64,000 bases of DNA from an uncultured Ruminococcus sp. (GCA_902800065.1 CADCDE010000006.1:20110-84109), one strand, 5' to 3'; numbered from the stretch's first letter, positions 26,042-34,535 are shown. A program made the numbers and translations. Notes: generated from the sequence alone by a model not told the origin.

Positions 26042-26082
26042 AAAAAGCAGTCTGAAACAAAAGTTTCAGGCTGTTTTTTTGC
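26042..26082. terminator. Terminator at the end of the V-type ATPase operon
   Basis: About 13 paired bases (GCAGTCTGAAAC with GTTTCAGGCTGT) around a 4-base loop with A-run before and T-run after; it can also serve the convergent OhrR-like gene. Confidence 0.85.
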
Positions 26083-26089
26083 TCTTTGC

Positions 26090-26536
26090 TCAATCGTTAT
26101 CGGAAACCTTTTTTATGACACAGTTAAGCAGAGAATAAAGAGAATCAGCATTGTCTTTATCAATATTGACAGAGCTTTCGACAGATGACTGTATATCCTT
26201 GCATTTTTCCTTCATATCCCAGCCTGCTTCTGTCAGTGATATTATTACAACTCTTTCATCCTTCATGCTTCTTGTTCTTGTCAGATAGCCCTGTGATTCC
26301 ATTTTTTTGAGTAAAGGTGTCAGGGTACCGTTGTCAAGAAACAGTATTTTTCCGAGTTCACTTACAGTTATACCGTCATTGTTCCATAAAGCCGTAAAAA
26401 CTATATATTGAGTGTAAGTTATATTAAGCGGTTTAAGATAGGGATGATAAAGAGATATCACTTTTCTTGAAGCCACATACAGCGGAAAGCAAAGTTGATT
26501 CTCAAGTGTCAGAGATTTTTTGTCAGAATTAGCCAT
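26090..26536 (-). CDS. MarR-family regulator, OhrR-like peroxide sensor
   Basis: A 148-residue winged-helix repressor. ATG 26536 with AGGAGG upstream is used. It resembles OhrR, which senses organic hydroperoxides: LENQLCFPLYVASRKV carries the reactive N-terminal cysteine in the standard place, and the two partner tyrosines are present in LYHPYLKPLNITYTQY. The DNA-binding part is LFLDNGTLTPLLKKMESQGY with the wing RTRSMKDERVVIISLTEAG. No ohr peroxidase gene is adjacent; the sugar importer is convergent or co-directional downstream. Two overlapping promoters lie just upstream, and self-regulation is likely but not shown. Confidence 0.88.
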   Translation of the reverse strand: MANSDKKSLTLENQLCFPLYVASRKVISLYHPYLKPLNITYTQYIVFTALWNNDGITVSELGKILFLDNGTLTPLLKKMESQGYLTRTRSMKDERVVIISLTEAGWDMKEKCKDIQSSVESSVNIDKDNADSLYSLLNCVIKKVSDND

Positions 26537-26571
26537 TTTGTCCTCCTGTTTGATAAAAATACACATAAACT

Positions 26572-26600
26572 ATAATATATATTTTACCATTTACAGTCAA
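26572..26600 (-). promoter_or_regulatory. Promoter of the OhrR-like gene
   Basis: On minus, TTGACT (26595-26600), 17-bp spacer, TATTAT (26572-26577). A second TTGACA/TAAAAT pair with a 16-bp spacer overlaps it a few bases upstream. Confidence 0.65.
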
Positions 26601-26688
26601 AATGTCAAGGGATTTTAAAAAAATAAAGTCAGAAAGTGAGCGAAAAACCCACTTTCCAACCAAATTGAAGTTCTTTGATAAAGGAGTA

Positions 26689-27681
26689 TCAGCCCTTTAC
26701 AGCACCTGCAACAACACCCTTGATGATATACTTCTGACATGAGAAGTAGAAGATGATTATCGGGATGATAGCAAGTACGAGCATAGCCATCATGGCAGCC
26801 ATGTCTATTGAGCCGTAGCCTCCACGCAGATACTGTATAGCCATCGGCAGAGTTCTTTCCTGATTGCTGAGGATAAGTGTCGGCAGGAGATAGTCATTCC
26901 ATATCCACATTGCATTGAGAATTGCAACAGTGATAGCTGACGGACGGAGTATCGGAAAATCTATTGTAAAGAATGTTCTGATAGGACCGCAGCCATCTAT
27001 CATGGCAGCTTCCTCGATCTCAAGCGGAACGGATTTTATGAAGCCTGCAAACATGAATACGGCAAGACCTGCACCGAAGCCGAGATATATGACAACGATA
27101 CCGATCATATTATCGAGATGAAGCTGGTTTGCAACGAATGACATCGGGTACATTACCATCTGGAAAGGCACTATCATTGAGAATGCAAACAACAGGTACA
27201 TCAGCTTGGTATACCATGTTTTGACTCTTACGATGAACCATGCACACATTGATGTACAAAGTATGAGGAATGCAACGGAAAATACCGTAACAAAGATAGA
27301 TCTGAAGAATGCAGGGAAGAAGTCTATTTTCTCGATACCGTTATTATAGTTGTCAAAACCTACAAATGTATCACCGCTCGGAAATGCAAACGGCTCATTG
27401 CTAACGGAAATGGTTGATTTGAAACTGTTCATCAGAACAAGCAATATAGGAACGATAAAAGCTATAGATATGATAACAAGTATGGCAAATTTTACCCAGT
27501 CTTTGCCTGTCATTGGCACTTTGGGTTTTGCTCCCTTTGTTGTCTGTTTGGCATCAAGCTCTGTTTTTAATTGCTTGCGGTTCATATCCTTTGCAGCACC
27601 TGCAAGGAACTGTCTCCATTCGGGACTGTCAACGGGTGTGATAGGTTCGGTAGTCCATTGTTTTTTATTCAAGTCAGCCAT
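26689..27681 (-). CDS. Sugar ABC importer permease (MalG type)
   Basis: A 330-residue inner-membrane permease of the CUT1 carbohydrate transporters, with six helices after an N-terminal cytoplasmic extension of about 65 residues. The coupling-helix motif EEAAMIDGCGPIRTFFTIDFP that contacts the ATPase is present (EIEEAAMIDGCGPIRTFF). The C-terminus KYIIKGVVAGAVKG is typical of MalG-like proteins. It is the last gene of the importer operon; its start ATG and the stop of the MalF-type gene share a base. No ATPase gene is in the window, so a shared MsmX-like ATPase elsewhere is expected. Confidence 0.94.
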   Translation of the reverse strand: MADLNKKQWTTEPITPVDSPEWRQFLAGAAKDMNRKQLKTELDAKQTTKGAKPKVPMTGKDWVKFAILVIISIAFIVPILLVLMNSFKSTISVSNEPFAFPSGDTFVGFDNYNNGIEKIDFFPAFFRSIFVTVFSVAFLILCTSMCAWFIVRVKTWYTKLMYLLFAFSMIVPFQMVMYPMSFVANQLHLDNMIGIVVIYLGFGAGLAVFMFAGFIKSVPLEIEEAAMIDGCGPIRTFFTIDFPILRPSAITVAILNAMWIWNDYLLPTLILSNQERTLPMAIQYLRGGYGSIDMAAMMAMLVLAIIPIIIFYFSCQKYIIKGVVAGAVKG

Positions 27682-28526
27682 TAGTTTTCAACCTCCTTGC
27701 TTCTCGTGAGGTAGAGCTGTGTAAGAGCGATAGCCGCAACGATGATAAAGAATACAACAGCCTTTGCCTGACCGACACCCTGATAGCCTACTCTGCCATA
27801 GAAGGTGTTATAGATGTCGAGAGCGAGCATCTGAGTCTTGTTGCCCGGAGCACCTGCTGTGAGGGCGTAGTTCTGGTCGAACAGCTTGAAGGAGTTTGTA
27901 AGTGTAAGGAACAGACATATTGTGATAGAGGGCATTATCTGTGGGAGAGTTACATGGATAAGTCTTTCCCAGGCGTTTGCACCGTCAATTTCAGCAGCTT
28001 CTATCAGGTCGGGGGATATATTCTGTATACCTGATATGTAGATTATCATCATATATCCTATAAGCTGCCAGTTCATAAGTATGACAAGTCCCCAGAAACC
28101 GTAGTTTGCGTTGGTAGTTATGGTTGCGTTGAAATAGAAAAGCACACCGTTGATTATCATATTCCAGATATAGCCGAGTACGATACCACCTATAAGGTTA
28201 GGCATGAAGAATATTGTACGGAAGAAGTTTGTGCCTTTGATAGCTTTTGTGAGGAGCATTGCGAATATAAAAGCTATGAGATTGATAGTAATAACGGAAA
28301 CGATAGTAAATTTTGTAGTGAACCAGAGTGCATTGAGGAAATCCTTGTCACCCGAGAAAGCCTTGATATAGTTGTCCAAACCGACAAATTCGGTCTTTTT
28401 TACAGTCTTGAATTTGCAGAAGGAAAGATAAATTCCCATTGCGAAAGGTACAAGAAAGGCTATTGCGAATGAAACGAGAGTAGGCAATGCAAACAGAGGA
28501 AACCATTTTTTAATTGCTTTTTCCAT
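27681..28526 (-). CDS. Sugar ABC importer permease (MalF type)
   Basis: A 281-residue permease with six helices that forms the channel with its MalG-type neighbour. I place the start at ATG 28526 (MEKAIKKWFPLFALPTLVSF), the normal N-terminus in this family. The frame is open for another 52 codons up to GTG 28682, but that part is unlike any permease. The coupling motif EAAEIDGANAWERLIHVTLP is present. There is no clear ribosome site before 28526, which is unusual and leaves the start somewhat open. A 350-base stretch without a recognised gene lies upstream. Confidence 0.9.
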   Translation of the reverse strand: MEKAIKKWFPLFALPTLVSFAIAFLVPFAMGIYLSFCKFKTVKKTEFVGLDNYIKAFSGDKDFLNALWFTTKFTIVSVITINLIAFIFAMLLTKAIKGTNFFRTIFFMPNLIGGIVLGYIWNMIINGVLFYFNATITTNANYGFWGLVILMNWQLIGYMMIIYISGIQNISPDLIEAAEIDGANAWERLIHVTLPQIMPSITICLFLTLTNSFKLFDQNYALTAGAPGNKTQMLALDIYNTFYGRVGYQGVGQAKAVVFFIIVAAIALTQLYLTRSKEVEN

Positions 28527-28877
28527 AAAAGCCGTTACTGAAAACTTATAAAAAGTTATAAAACAACTTTTAAGTTTCATTCCTTGTTCATTGTGTCCAT
28601 TTTCGATATGACAGTCATTATCTACTAATGTTGGCGTGACACTCCAAAGGCGTAAATTCCCCGCTAACGTGCGGGTACACACGATAAATACCTTTCAATG
28701 TGGCTGAATATCGTGCCAGTAACATTTCCTTTCTTTACTGATTTGCCAAAATAAATAATTGTGCTTGGTTATCGCTTTGAATTTATTACGACGGCAGCGA
28801 CGTCTTATGAACTGCTACTTGAAGCGCCGACCTTTACTTTACAAAGGATTTTATAAGATTTATTTAATTGTTAAAAG
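28527..28877 (-). other. Leader region of the importer permeases, mostly unexplained
   Basis: Between the binding-protein terminator and the MalF-type gene lie about 350 bases. They are more GC-rich in patches than other gaps here. On minus there is a hairpin CCCGC-ACGTTA-GCGGG (near 28655-28671). A 35-codon open frame (28618-28725, starting MLLARYSATLKGIYR) has a purine-rich AAAGGAA just before its ATG, at poor spacing. No consensus promoter stands out. It may hold a small RNA, a leader peptide or a repeat fragment; none is proven. Confidence 0.35.
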
Positions 28878-28911
28878 CCTCCTGCCCTCATTTTAGTTTG
28901 GGAGCAGGAGG
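28878..28911 (-). terminator. Terminator or attenuator after the sugar-binding protein gene
   Basis: CCTCCTGC on one arm (28878-28885) pairs with GCAGGAGG (28904-28911), followed on minus by CTTTTAAC. Placed between binding protein and permeases, it may set a higher level of binding protein. Confidence 0.7.
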
Positions 28912-28940
28912 GACTTATGAAATTTTAATTTTTTAATTAA

Positions 28941-30365
28941 TTATGCGTTGCGTTCTGTTGCCCAAGAAGTCTTTGCATCTTCAACAACTTTTGACCAGTC
29001 CTTCTGTCCCTGAACGTATTCAAGGAGAGATGCACCGAAGTCACTCTTCCATTTTTCTGAAGGAATACCTGCGAATGACCATTTAACTGATGTATAGCCG
29101 TCTTTTGCCATCCATGCAAGAACTTCTTTAGCAAGCGGATCTGTAGGCTTCTCGTCATCGCCAAATGATGTGAACGGAGCAACGAAACCGAGATCGTTTA
29201 CAACAGCCTTTTTGCCGTAATCGCTTGTAAAGAGCCATACGAGGAAGTCCATTGAAGCCTTCTGAGTAGCTTCGTCAACCTCTTTATTTATAGCGAAGTA
29301 GTTTTCTGTACCAACACAGAGACCTTGTTTTTCTTCGCCATCAATACCTGTATAAATCGGGAGATACTTAACGTCAGCCTCGCTTACAACGCCACCCTTC
29401 TGGATGTCGCCCCAAGCCCAGTTACCATTCTGTATCATAGCACACTTGCCTGCAGCGAATTCAGCCATTGAATCAGCAACAGTCTTGCCGCCGAGGAGGT
29501 TCTTTTCTGTTACAGAATTGTTTGTATACAGATCAAATATATTCTTGTAGTTGTCAGCATATTTGAATTCAAGCTCTTTAGCTTCAAGGCAGTTTGTGAT
29601 AACATCGCCTGTACCTGTGTTGAATTCATAGTAGAGAGGCATATTTACGAGGTGAGTCTGCCATCTCCAGTCATCGCCCTGCTTGAGTGATGTTGAGCCG
29701 AATACACCGTCAATGCCGAGTTCTTCTTTCTTAGCAGTCATATCCTCAACAACTTCCTTAAGCTTCGCATAGTTGTTAATCTCGTCCATAGATGCAGCCT
29801 TTGCACCTTCTGTTGCGAAATACTTTGTCATTATAGCGTTGTTGTAGATAATGCCGTAGCCTTCAACAACATAGGGGATACCGTAAACGCCGTCACCGTC
29901 TTTAACAGCGAGAGACTTATCGGAAACGAGGTCATAGAGCTTAGAGCCTGAAACGTCTGCACAATAATCCTTCCAGTTCTGGTAACCTACAGGACCGTTT
30001 ATCTGGAAGATAGTCGGCGGATCTGACTTGCCCATTTCAGATGTGAGATATTTCTCATATTCACCTGATGCAGCAGTCTGAACTCTTACTTCTATACCTT
30101 TTTCTTCCTTGTACTTGGCAGCGATAGCCTCATACTTGTCAGCTATTTCAGGCTTGAAGTTGAGGAAGTAGATAGATTTTACGCCCGAAGTATCTACGTC
30201 ATCATAGAAACCTTTTGCTGTGTTGGTTTTTGTTCCGTCTGAAGTTGATGTTGTGGTTGAGGGAGACGTTGAATTGCCGCTGCCGCTGTCGTTACAGCCT
30301 GCCAAAGCACCGACTGCCATCATGCCTGCGAGAGCACCCGCAAGGACTTTCTTGAATTTGCTCAT
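28941..30365 (-). CDS. Sugar ABC importer substrate-binding lipoprotein
   Basis: A 474-residue extracellular binding protein of the MalE/UgpB type that delivers sugar to the two permeases. The signal sequence ends in LAGC, so it is a lipoprotein. A Ser/Thr/Asn linker follows. Family features are IYFLNFKPEIADKYEAIAAK, PTIFQINGP, the VYGIPYVVEGYGIIYNN hinge region, AEFAAGKCAMIQNGNWAWGD and NYFAINKEVDEATQKASMDF. ATG 30365 has AAGGAG upstream. A promoter lies 100 bases before, and a hairpin separates it from the permease genes. Substrate is unknown; in a starch user, malto-oligosaccharides are plausible. Confidence 0.93.
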   Translation of the reverse strand: MSKFKKVLAGALAGMMAVGALAGCNDSGSGNSTSPSTTTSTSDGTKTNTAKGFYDDVDTSGVKSIYFLNFKPEIADKYEAIAAKYKEEKGIEVRVQTAASGEYEKYLTSEMGKSDPPTIFQINGPVGYQNWKDYCADVSGSKLYDLVSDKSLAVKDGDGVYGIPYVVEGYGIIYNNAIMTKYFATEGAKAASMDEINNYAKLKEVVEDMTAKKEELGIDGVFGSTSLKQGDDWRWQTHLVNMPLYYEFNTGTGDVITNCLEAKELEFKYADNYKNIFDLYTNNSVTEKNLLGGKTVADSMAEFAAGKCAMIQNGNWAWGDIQKGGVVSEADVKYLPIYTGIDGEEKQGLCVGTENYFAINKEVDEATQKASMDFLVWLFTSDYGKKAVVNDLGFVAPFTSFGDDEKPTDPLAKEVLAWMAKDGYTSVKWSFAGIPSEKWKSDFGASLLEYVQGQKDWSKVVEDAKTSWATERNA

Positions 30366-30462
30366 GTTTGTCCAGCTCCTTTTTGATAAAAATATAGTTT
30401 TGATATTGCATCAAGCCAATTTTAAAATTCCGTACAGCTTATGCAAAAATATCCTTGAAGAA

Positions 30463-30491
30463 ATGATACCACTATTTTTGAAAATTTTCAA
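30463..30491 (-). promoter_or_regulatory. Promoter of the sugar importer operon
   Basis: On minus, TTGAAA (30486-30491), 17-bp spacer, TATCAT (30463-30468). A 97-base leader follows before the start codon. Confidence 0.65.
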
Positions 30492-30626
30492 TAGTTTTTT
30501 TCTATATTTTTATAAAAATTTTATATAAATTTTTATTTTTTATATAGCATTTATTTGATAGTTATATTTTGGATGAAGAAATAATAAATATTTTATAAAA
30601 AATATTTTTGGGGAGGGCAAAATGGA

Positions 30627-31007
30627 TTGAACATAAATAAAATAATCAGGTCGGAGATATTCGGAATAATTTCGGGGATATGTCTGACACTGATATTTAC
30701 GGCATTTTCGGCGGCAGTTATGGTAAAAATGCAGAAGGTCATGTATCCTGCAATAGCTCCGTTTGCAATAGCATCAATCTGTATCGGGGCATTTGTCGGG
30801 GGATATGTCACAGCGAGGATAAATAAAAATATGGGAATGGCAGTCGGAGCAATATGCGGTCTGGCGGTATTTCTGATATTTCTCGGAACAGGTGCGGTTT
30901 TCGGCAGTGAATTGGGGATAGTTTCACTCATTCGCTGTATTGCATCAGTAATTTCGGGTGCATTAGGAGGAATTTTAGGTGTAAATAAACGAAAAAGGCG
31001 AAAATAA
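30627..31007 (+). CDS. TIGR04086-type small membrane protein
   Basis: A 126-residue protein with four membrane helices, seen as alternating hydrophobic stretches such as IFGIISGICLTLIFTAFSAA and IAPFAIASICIGAFVGGYVT, and a basic C-terminus (NKRKRRK). The start is TTG 30627, with GGGGAGGG upstream. Its helices, glycine pattern and position just before the SCIFF peptide match the TIGR04086 membrane family, often found at SCIFF loci. Its role is unknown; involvement in peptide handling is only suggested by position. Confidence 0.78.
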   Translation: MNINKIIRSEIFGIISGICLTLIFTAFSAAVMVKMQKVMYPAIAPFAIASICIGAFVGGYVTARINKNMGMAVGAICGLAVFLIFLGTGAVFGSELGIVSLIRCIASVISGALGGILGVNKRKRRK

Positions 31008-31010
31008 TAA

Positions 31011-31039
31011 TTGAATTTATAAAAAAGATGTGTTATTAT
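31011..31039 (+). promoter_or_regulatory. Promoter of the SCIFF peptide gene
   Basis: TTGAAT (31011-31016), 17-bp spacer, TATTAT (31034-31039). An alternative -10, TATAAT at 31045-31050, lacks a good -35. Confidence 0.6.
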
Positions 31040-31073
31040 ATATGTATAATAGTCAAAGAAAGGGTGATTTTTC

Positions 31074-31220
31074 GTGAAGGCTACAAAGCATATAAAAACT
31101 CTTAACAATGCTAATCTTAAGGAATCAGCAGTAAAAGGCGGCTGCGGTGAATGCCAGGCTTCCTGCCAGTCAGCTTGCAAGACATCATGTACAGTTGCTA
31201 ACCAGAAGTGCGAGAAATAA
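31074..31220 (+). CDS. scfA: Six-cysteine ranthipeptide SCIFF precursor
   Basis: A 48-residue ribosomal peptide precursor, modified by the radical-SAM enzyme encoded next to it to form thioether bridges to non-alpha carbons (ranthipeptide class). It starts at GTG 31074 with AAAGGGTG upstream. The leader is MKATKHIKTLNNANLKES. The core holds six cysteines at positions 24, 27, 31, 35, 39 and 46 (CGECQASCQSACKTSC, then one near the end), the defining SCIFF layout. SCIFF peptides are nearly universal in Clostridia, and related work points to cell-population signalling, but the function is unsettled. A hairpin separates it from the maturase gene. Confidence 0.96.
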   Translation: MKATKHIKTLNNANLKESAVKGGCGECQASCQSACKTSCTVANQKCEK

Positions 31221-31264
31221 TCGTTAGATAGAAGCGTGTACAGACGAACCATTTTTTTGTGATG

Positions 31265-31293
31265 AAAGGCGGATAAATTTTTTGTCCGCCTTT
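31265..31293 (+). terminator. Attenuating hairpin between SCIFF peptide and maturase
   Basis: AAAGGCGGA (31265-31273) pairs with TCCGCCTTT (31285-31293), then T-rich sequence. It would give more peptide transcript than maturase transcript. Confidence 0.75.
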
Positions 31294-31322
31294 TATAATA
31301 TTTTAAAGGGAGTAAAAAGAAA

Positions 31323-32735
31323 ATGATACATAAGTATAAATTGAACGGATATAATATATGCCTTGATGTCCACAGCGGAGCAGTCCATGTACTTGACGAT
31401 ATAGCCTATGATGTTCTCGATTACTGTGATGAGAAAATGACAGAAAATGCACCCGAAAAAATGTATTCCGAGCTTTCAGGCAAATACAGCAGAGAGGAAC
31501 TTGAGGAAACATATGTCGCATTATATGAACTGTATGAAATGGGACAGCTTTTTTCGTCTGATGACTATGAACAATTTGCCGATATGATGACAAAAGCCCC
31601 GATAAAATCCATGTGCATAAACATATCGCATGACTGTAATTTAAGATGCGAGTATTGCTTTGCAGCAAAGGGCGATTTCGGTCAGGGAAGATGCCTTATG
31701 TCCTTTGAAACGGCTAAAAAGGCTATCGACTTTATCATAGCAAATTCAGGTACAAGGCATAATCTTGAAGTGGATTTCTTCGGCGGAGAGCCTTTGATGA
31801 ATTTTGAAGTTGTCAAACAGACTGTTGAATATGCAAGAAGTATTGAAAAGGAGCATAATAAAAATTTCCGATTCACTATAACCACAAATGGACTTTTGCT
31901 TGATGATGAAAAAATTGATTATATAAATAAAGAAATGTCCAATGTAGTCCTTTCACTTGACGGAAGAAAGGAAATAAACGATAAACTGAGAGTTACCCCG
32001 AATGGCAAGGGCTGTTATGATATTATCGTTCCGAAATATCAAAAGCTCGTTTCAAAGAGAGGCGACAAGGATTATTATGTCCGTGGAACTTTTACAACTT
32101 TCAGCGAGGATTTCACGGCTGATGTAATGCACATGAAAAGTCTTGGATTTGACCAGATTTCAATAGAACCCGTTGTATCTGATCCTCAACTTGATTATTC
32201 GATAAAATATGAAGATTTGCCGAGAGTTTTCAATGAATACGAAAAGCTGGCAAACTTGGTTATAGAAACGAGAAAAAATGGTGATTTCTTCAACTTCTTC
32301 CATTTTATGATAGACCTTAACCAAGGACCGTGTGCAATAAAGAGATTAAGGGGCTGCGGCTGCGGAAATGAATATGTTGCAGTGACACCACAGGGAGATA
32401 TTTACCCGTGTCATCAATTTGTCGGACATGAGGAATATAAAATGGGCAATCTCAATGACGGGACTTTTGACAATGATATGAAATTAAAATTTGCAAAGGC
32501 GAATGTCTATTCAAAAGAAAACTGTAAAAATTGTTGGGCAAAGTTCTATTGCAGCGGCGGCTGTAATGCTAATAATTTCCAGTATGAAGGAGATATTCTC
32601 AAATCACATAAAGTTGGTTGTGAATTGGAGAAGAAGCGTCTTGAATGTGCAATTATGATAAAAGCGGCTTTGGCTGACTACGGTGTAGAAAATTCTGCCT
32701 GTGACGGTGAGGACTGCTTTGTGGAGTGTCATTAA
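31323..32735 (+). CDS. scfB: SCIFF thioether maturase, radical-SAM/SPASM enzyme
   Basis: A 470-residue radical-SAM enzyme that installs thioether cross-links in the SCIFF peptide. The N-terminal 90 residues (YKLNGYNICLDVHSGAVHVL) form the PqqD-like peptide-binding region. The radical cluster motif CNLRCEYC has cysteines at 105, 109 and 112. The C-terminal SPASM region holds the auxiliary cluster cysteines: CAIKRLRGCGCG, YPCHQFVG and CKNCWAKFYCSGGCNANN. ATG 31323 has AAGGGAG upstream. Its stop is one base before the DNA methyltransferase start, so the two are probably co-translated. Confidence 0.96.
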   Translation: MIHKYKLNGYNICLDVHSGAVHVLDDIAYDVLDYCDEKMTENAPEKMYSELSGKYSREELEETYVALYELYEMGQLFSSDDYEQFADMMTKAPIKSMCINISHDCNLRCEYCFAAKGDFGQGRCLMSFETAKKAIDFIIANSGTRHNLEVDFFGGEPLMNFEVVKQTVEYARSIEKEHNKNFRFTITTNGLLLDDEKIDYINKEMSNVVLSLDGRKEINDKLRVTPNGKGCYDIIVPKYQKLVSKRGDKDYYVRGTFTTFSEDFTADVMHMKSLGFDQISIEPVVSDPQLDYSIKYEDLPRVFNEYEKLANLVIETRKNGDFFNFFHFMIDLNQGPCAIKRLRGCGCGNEYVAVTPQGDIYPCHQFVGHEEYKMGNLNDGTFDNDMKLKFAKANVYSKENCKNCWAKFYCSGGCNANNFQYEGDILKSHKVGCELEKKRLECAIMIKAALADYGVENSACDGEDCFVECH

Positions 32736-32736
32736 T

Positions 32737-33762
32737 ATGCAGGGAAAGTTTAAAACAATAGAGCTTTTTGCAGGTGCAGGAGGGTTGGCTCTCGGAGTTG
32801 AAAAAGCCGGTTTTGATACAATAGCACTTATAGAAATAGACAAGGATGCGGCGGATACTTTGAAACTCAACAGACCTGAATGGAATGTTATCAATGATGA
32901 TATTGCAAATGTTTCCAATAAAAATTTATTGGAGTTATTCGATTTAAAAATCGGTGAATTGGATATGCTTTCGGGCGGTTCACCGTGTCAGTCCTTTTCA
33001 TATGCGGGAAAGCGTTTAGGCTTGGAGGATGCAAGAGGAACTTTGTTTTATCATTATGCTGTATTCCTTCAGAAATTACAGCCGAAAACATTTTTGTTTG
33101 AAAATGTCAAAGGATTGCTTACTCACGATAAAGGCAAGACGTATAAAACCATATCCCGTGTATTTGCGGAATGCGGTTATGTTATCGATAAAAAAGTACT
33201 GAATGCATGGGACTACGGAAATGCACAGAAAAGAGAAAGGCTGATAACTGTTGGAATAAGAAAAGATCTTGCCGAAAAAATCAAAATAAAATTTCCAGAA
33301 CCCCACAAATACAAGCCTGTATTAAGAGATGTTTTGAATGATGTCCCAAAGAGTAAGGGAATAAGATATTCGGAATATAAGAGAAAAATATTTGAACTGG
33401 TGCCGCCGGGAGGATATTGGCGTGATATTCCCGAGGATATAGCAAAGGAATATATGAAGAGTTGTTGGAACATGGAAGGCGGCAGAACAGGTATTCTCAG
33501 AAGAATGAGTATGGATGAGCCGTCACTTGCAGTGTTGACTTCTCCCACTCAGAAGCAGACGGAAAGATGTCATCCGCTGGAAGCAAGACCATTTACAGTG
33601 CGTGAAAATGCAAGGATACAGTCTTTTCCCGATGAATGGCGGTTCTGCGGAAGTGTCGGAAGTCAGTACAGGCAGGTGGGAAATGCTGTTCCTGTTAATT
33701 TGGCTTATGATATAGCTTTGGAAATATACAAAGGATTGGAGAAAATGATATGTGGGAATTGA
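32737..33762 (+). CDS. DNA (cytosine-5) methyltransferase, type II
   Basis: A 341-residue C5-cytosine methyltransferase that protects host DNA from the partner nuclease. Conserved motifs in order are I (ELFAGAGGLALG), IV (GGSPCQSFSYAGKR, catalytic Cys), VI (FENVKG), VIII (AQKRERLITVGI) and X (SQYRQVGNAVPVNLA). The target-recognition region lies between VIII and IX (near residues 190-280). ATG 32737 is one base after the maturase stop; no separate promoter is visible. Its last 13 bases overlap the nuclease gene. Judged by the nuclease family, the target is likely GGNCC. Confidence 0.95.
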   Translation: MQGKFKTIELFAGAGGLALGVEKAGFDTIALIEIDKDAADTLKLNRPEWNVINDDIANVSNKNLLELFDLKIGELDMLSGGSPCQSFSYAGKRLGLEDARGTLFYHYAVFLQKLQPKTFLFENVKGLLTHDKGKTYKTISRVFAECGYVIDKKVLNAWDYGNAQKRERLITVGIRKDLAEKIKIKFPEPHKYKPVLRDVLNDVPKSKGIRYSEYKRKIFELVPPGGYWRDIPEDIAKEYMKSCWNMEGGRTGILRRMSMDEPSLAVLTSPTQKQTERCHPLEARPFTVRENARIQSFPDEWRFCGSVGSQYRQVGNAVPVNLAYDIALEIYKGLEKMICGN

Positions 33763-34535
33763 ATTTTATAAGTGAAAAGGATTTTTATGACCATGTTAAG
33801 TCTACAATAGAACATTACGGTACAAAACTTGCACCTTATGACCTTGATAAATTCAACAGCAATATCGTTGACCCGATAAAACTTATATTTGATAAAATGG
33901 TTTATGGACTGAGCTTCGAGGAAATTATCGGAAATGAGCTTTTCAGACAGCGTGACAAGGCAAATAACAATGATATAGGATATTTTCATCAGAGAATATT
34001 TCAGTATATGAAAGACTGTACAGTGCCTCAAAGCGGCTGGGATGTTATATTAAAAAGGGAAAACGGGATAGATATTCCCGAATGCGGAAAAGTCGGAACA
34101 GTTTATGTGGAAATGAAAAACAAGCATAATACAATGAACTCTGCATCAAGCGGCAAGACCTATATGAAAATGCAGGGACAGCTTTTGAGAGATGATGACT
34201 GTGCGTGCTTTCTTGTAGAGGCTATTGCGAAAAAGTCACAGAATATAACATGGCAGGTATCAGTTGATGGAACGAAGCAAAAGCATAAAAGAATAAGACG
34301 AGTCAGCATGGATGAATTTTATTATACAGTGACAGGCGAAAAAGAGGCGTTTTATAAAATGTGTATGGTATTACCGTCAGTCATAGAAAATGTTATCGGA
34401 AATTCAGATAGTATATCTTTGCCAAAGGATACAGTTGTAGATGAACTGAATAAAATAGCCGAACAGAAGAACGGTTCATTTGTATTGGCATTGTATATGC
34501 TTGGATTTGGAACGTATATAGGGTTCAAAAGCTGA
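33750..34535 (+). CDS. Type II restriction endonuclease, Eco47II/Sau96I-like
   Basis: A 261-residue nuclease of the RE_Eco47II family, whose known members cut GGNCC. Family marks are the N-terminal ELNFISEKDFYDHVKSTIEH, NSNIVDPIKLIFDK, the highly conserved RQRDKANNNDIGYFHQRIFQ, and the PD-(D/E)xK-type core formed by GWDVI and VEMKNKHNTMNSAS. It begins inside the end of the methyltransferase gene (13-base overlap), a common order that delays nuclease production until methylase is made. Cut site is inferred from family. Confidence 0.92.
   Translation: MWELNFISEKDFYDHVKSTIEHYGTKLAPYDLDKFNSNIVDPIKLIFDKMVYGLSFEEIIGNELFRQRDKANNNDIGYFHQRIFQYMKDCTVPQSGWDVILKRENGIDIPECGKVGTVYVEMKNKHNTMNSASSGKTYMKMQGQLLRDDDCACFLVEAIAKKSQNITWQVSVDGTKQKHKRIRRVSMDEFYYTVTGEKEAFYKMCMVLPSVIENVIGNSDSISLPKDTVVDELNKIAEQKNGSFVLALYMLGFGTYIGFKS

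Noticed and set aside
28527..28682. 52-codon N-terminal extension of the MalF-type permease
   Set aside because: The extension is unlike any permease N-terminus, and MEKAIKKWFPLFALP is the normal family start; kept only as an unexplained leader.
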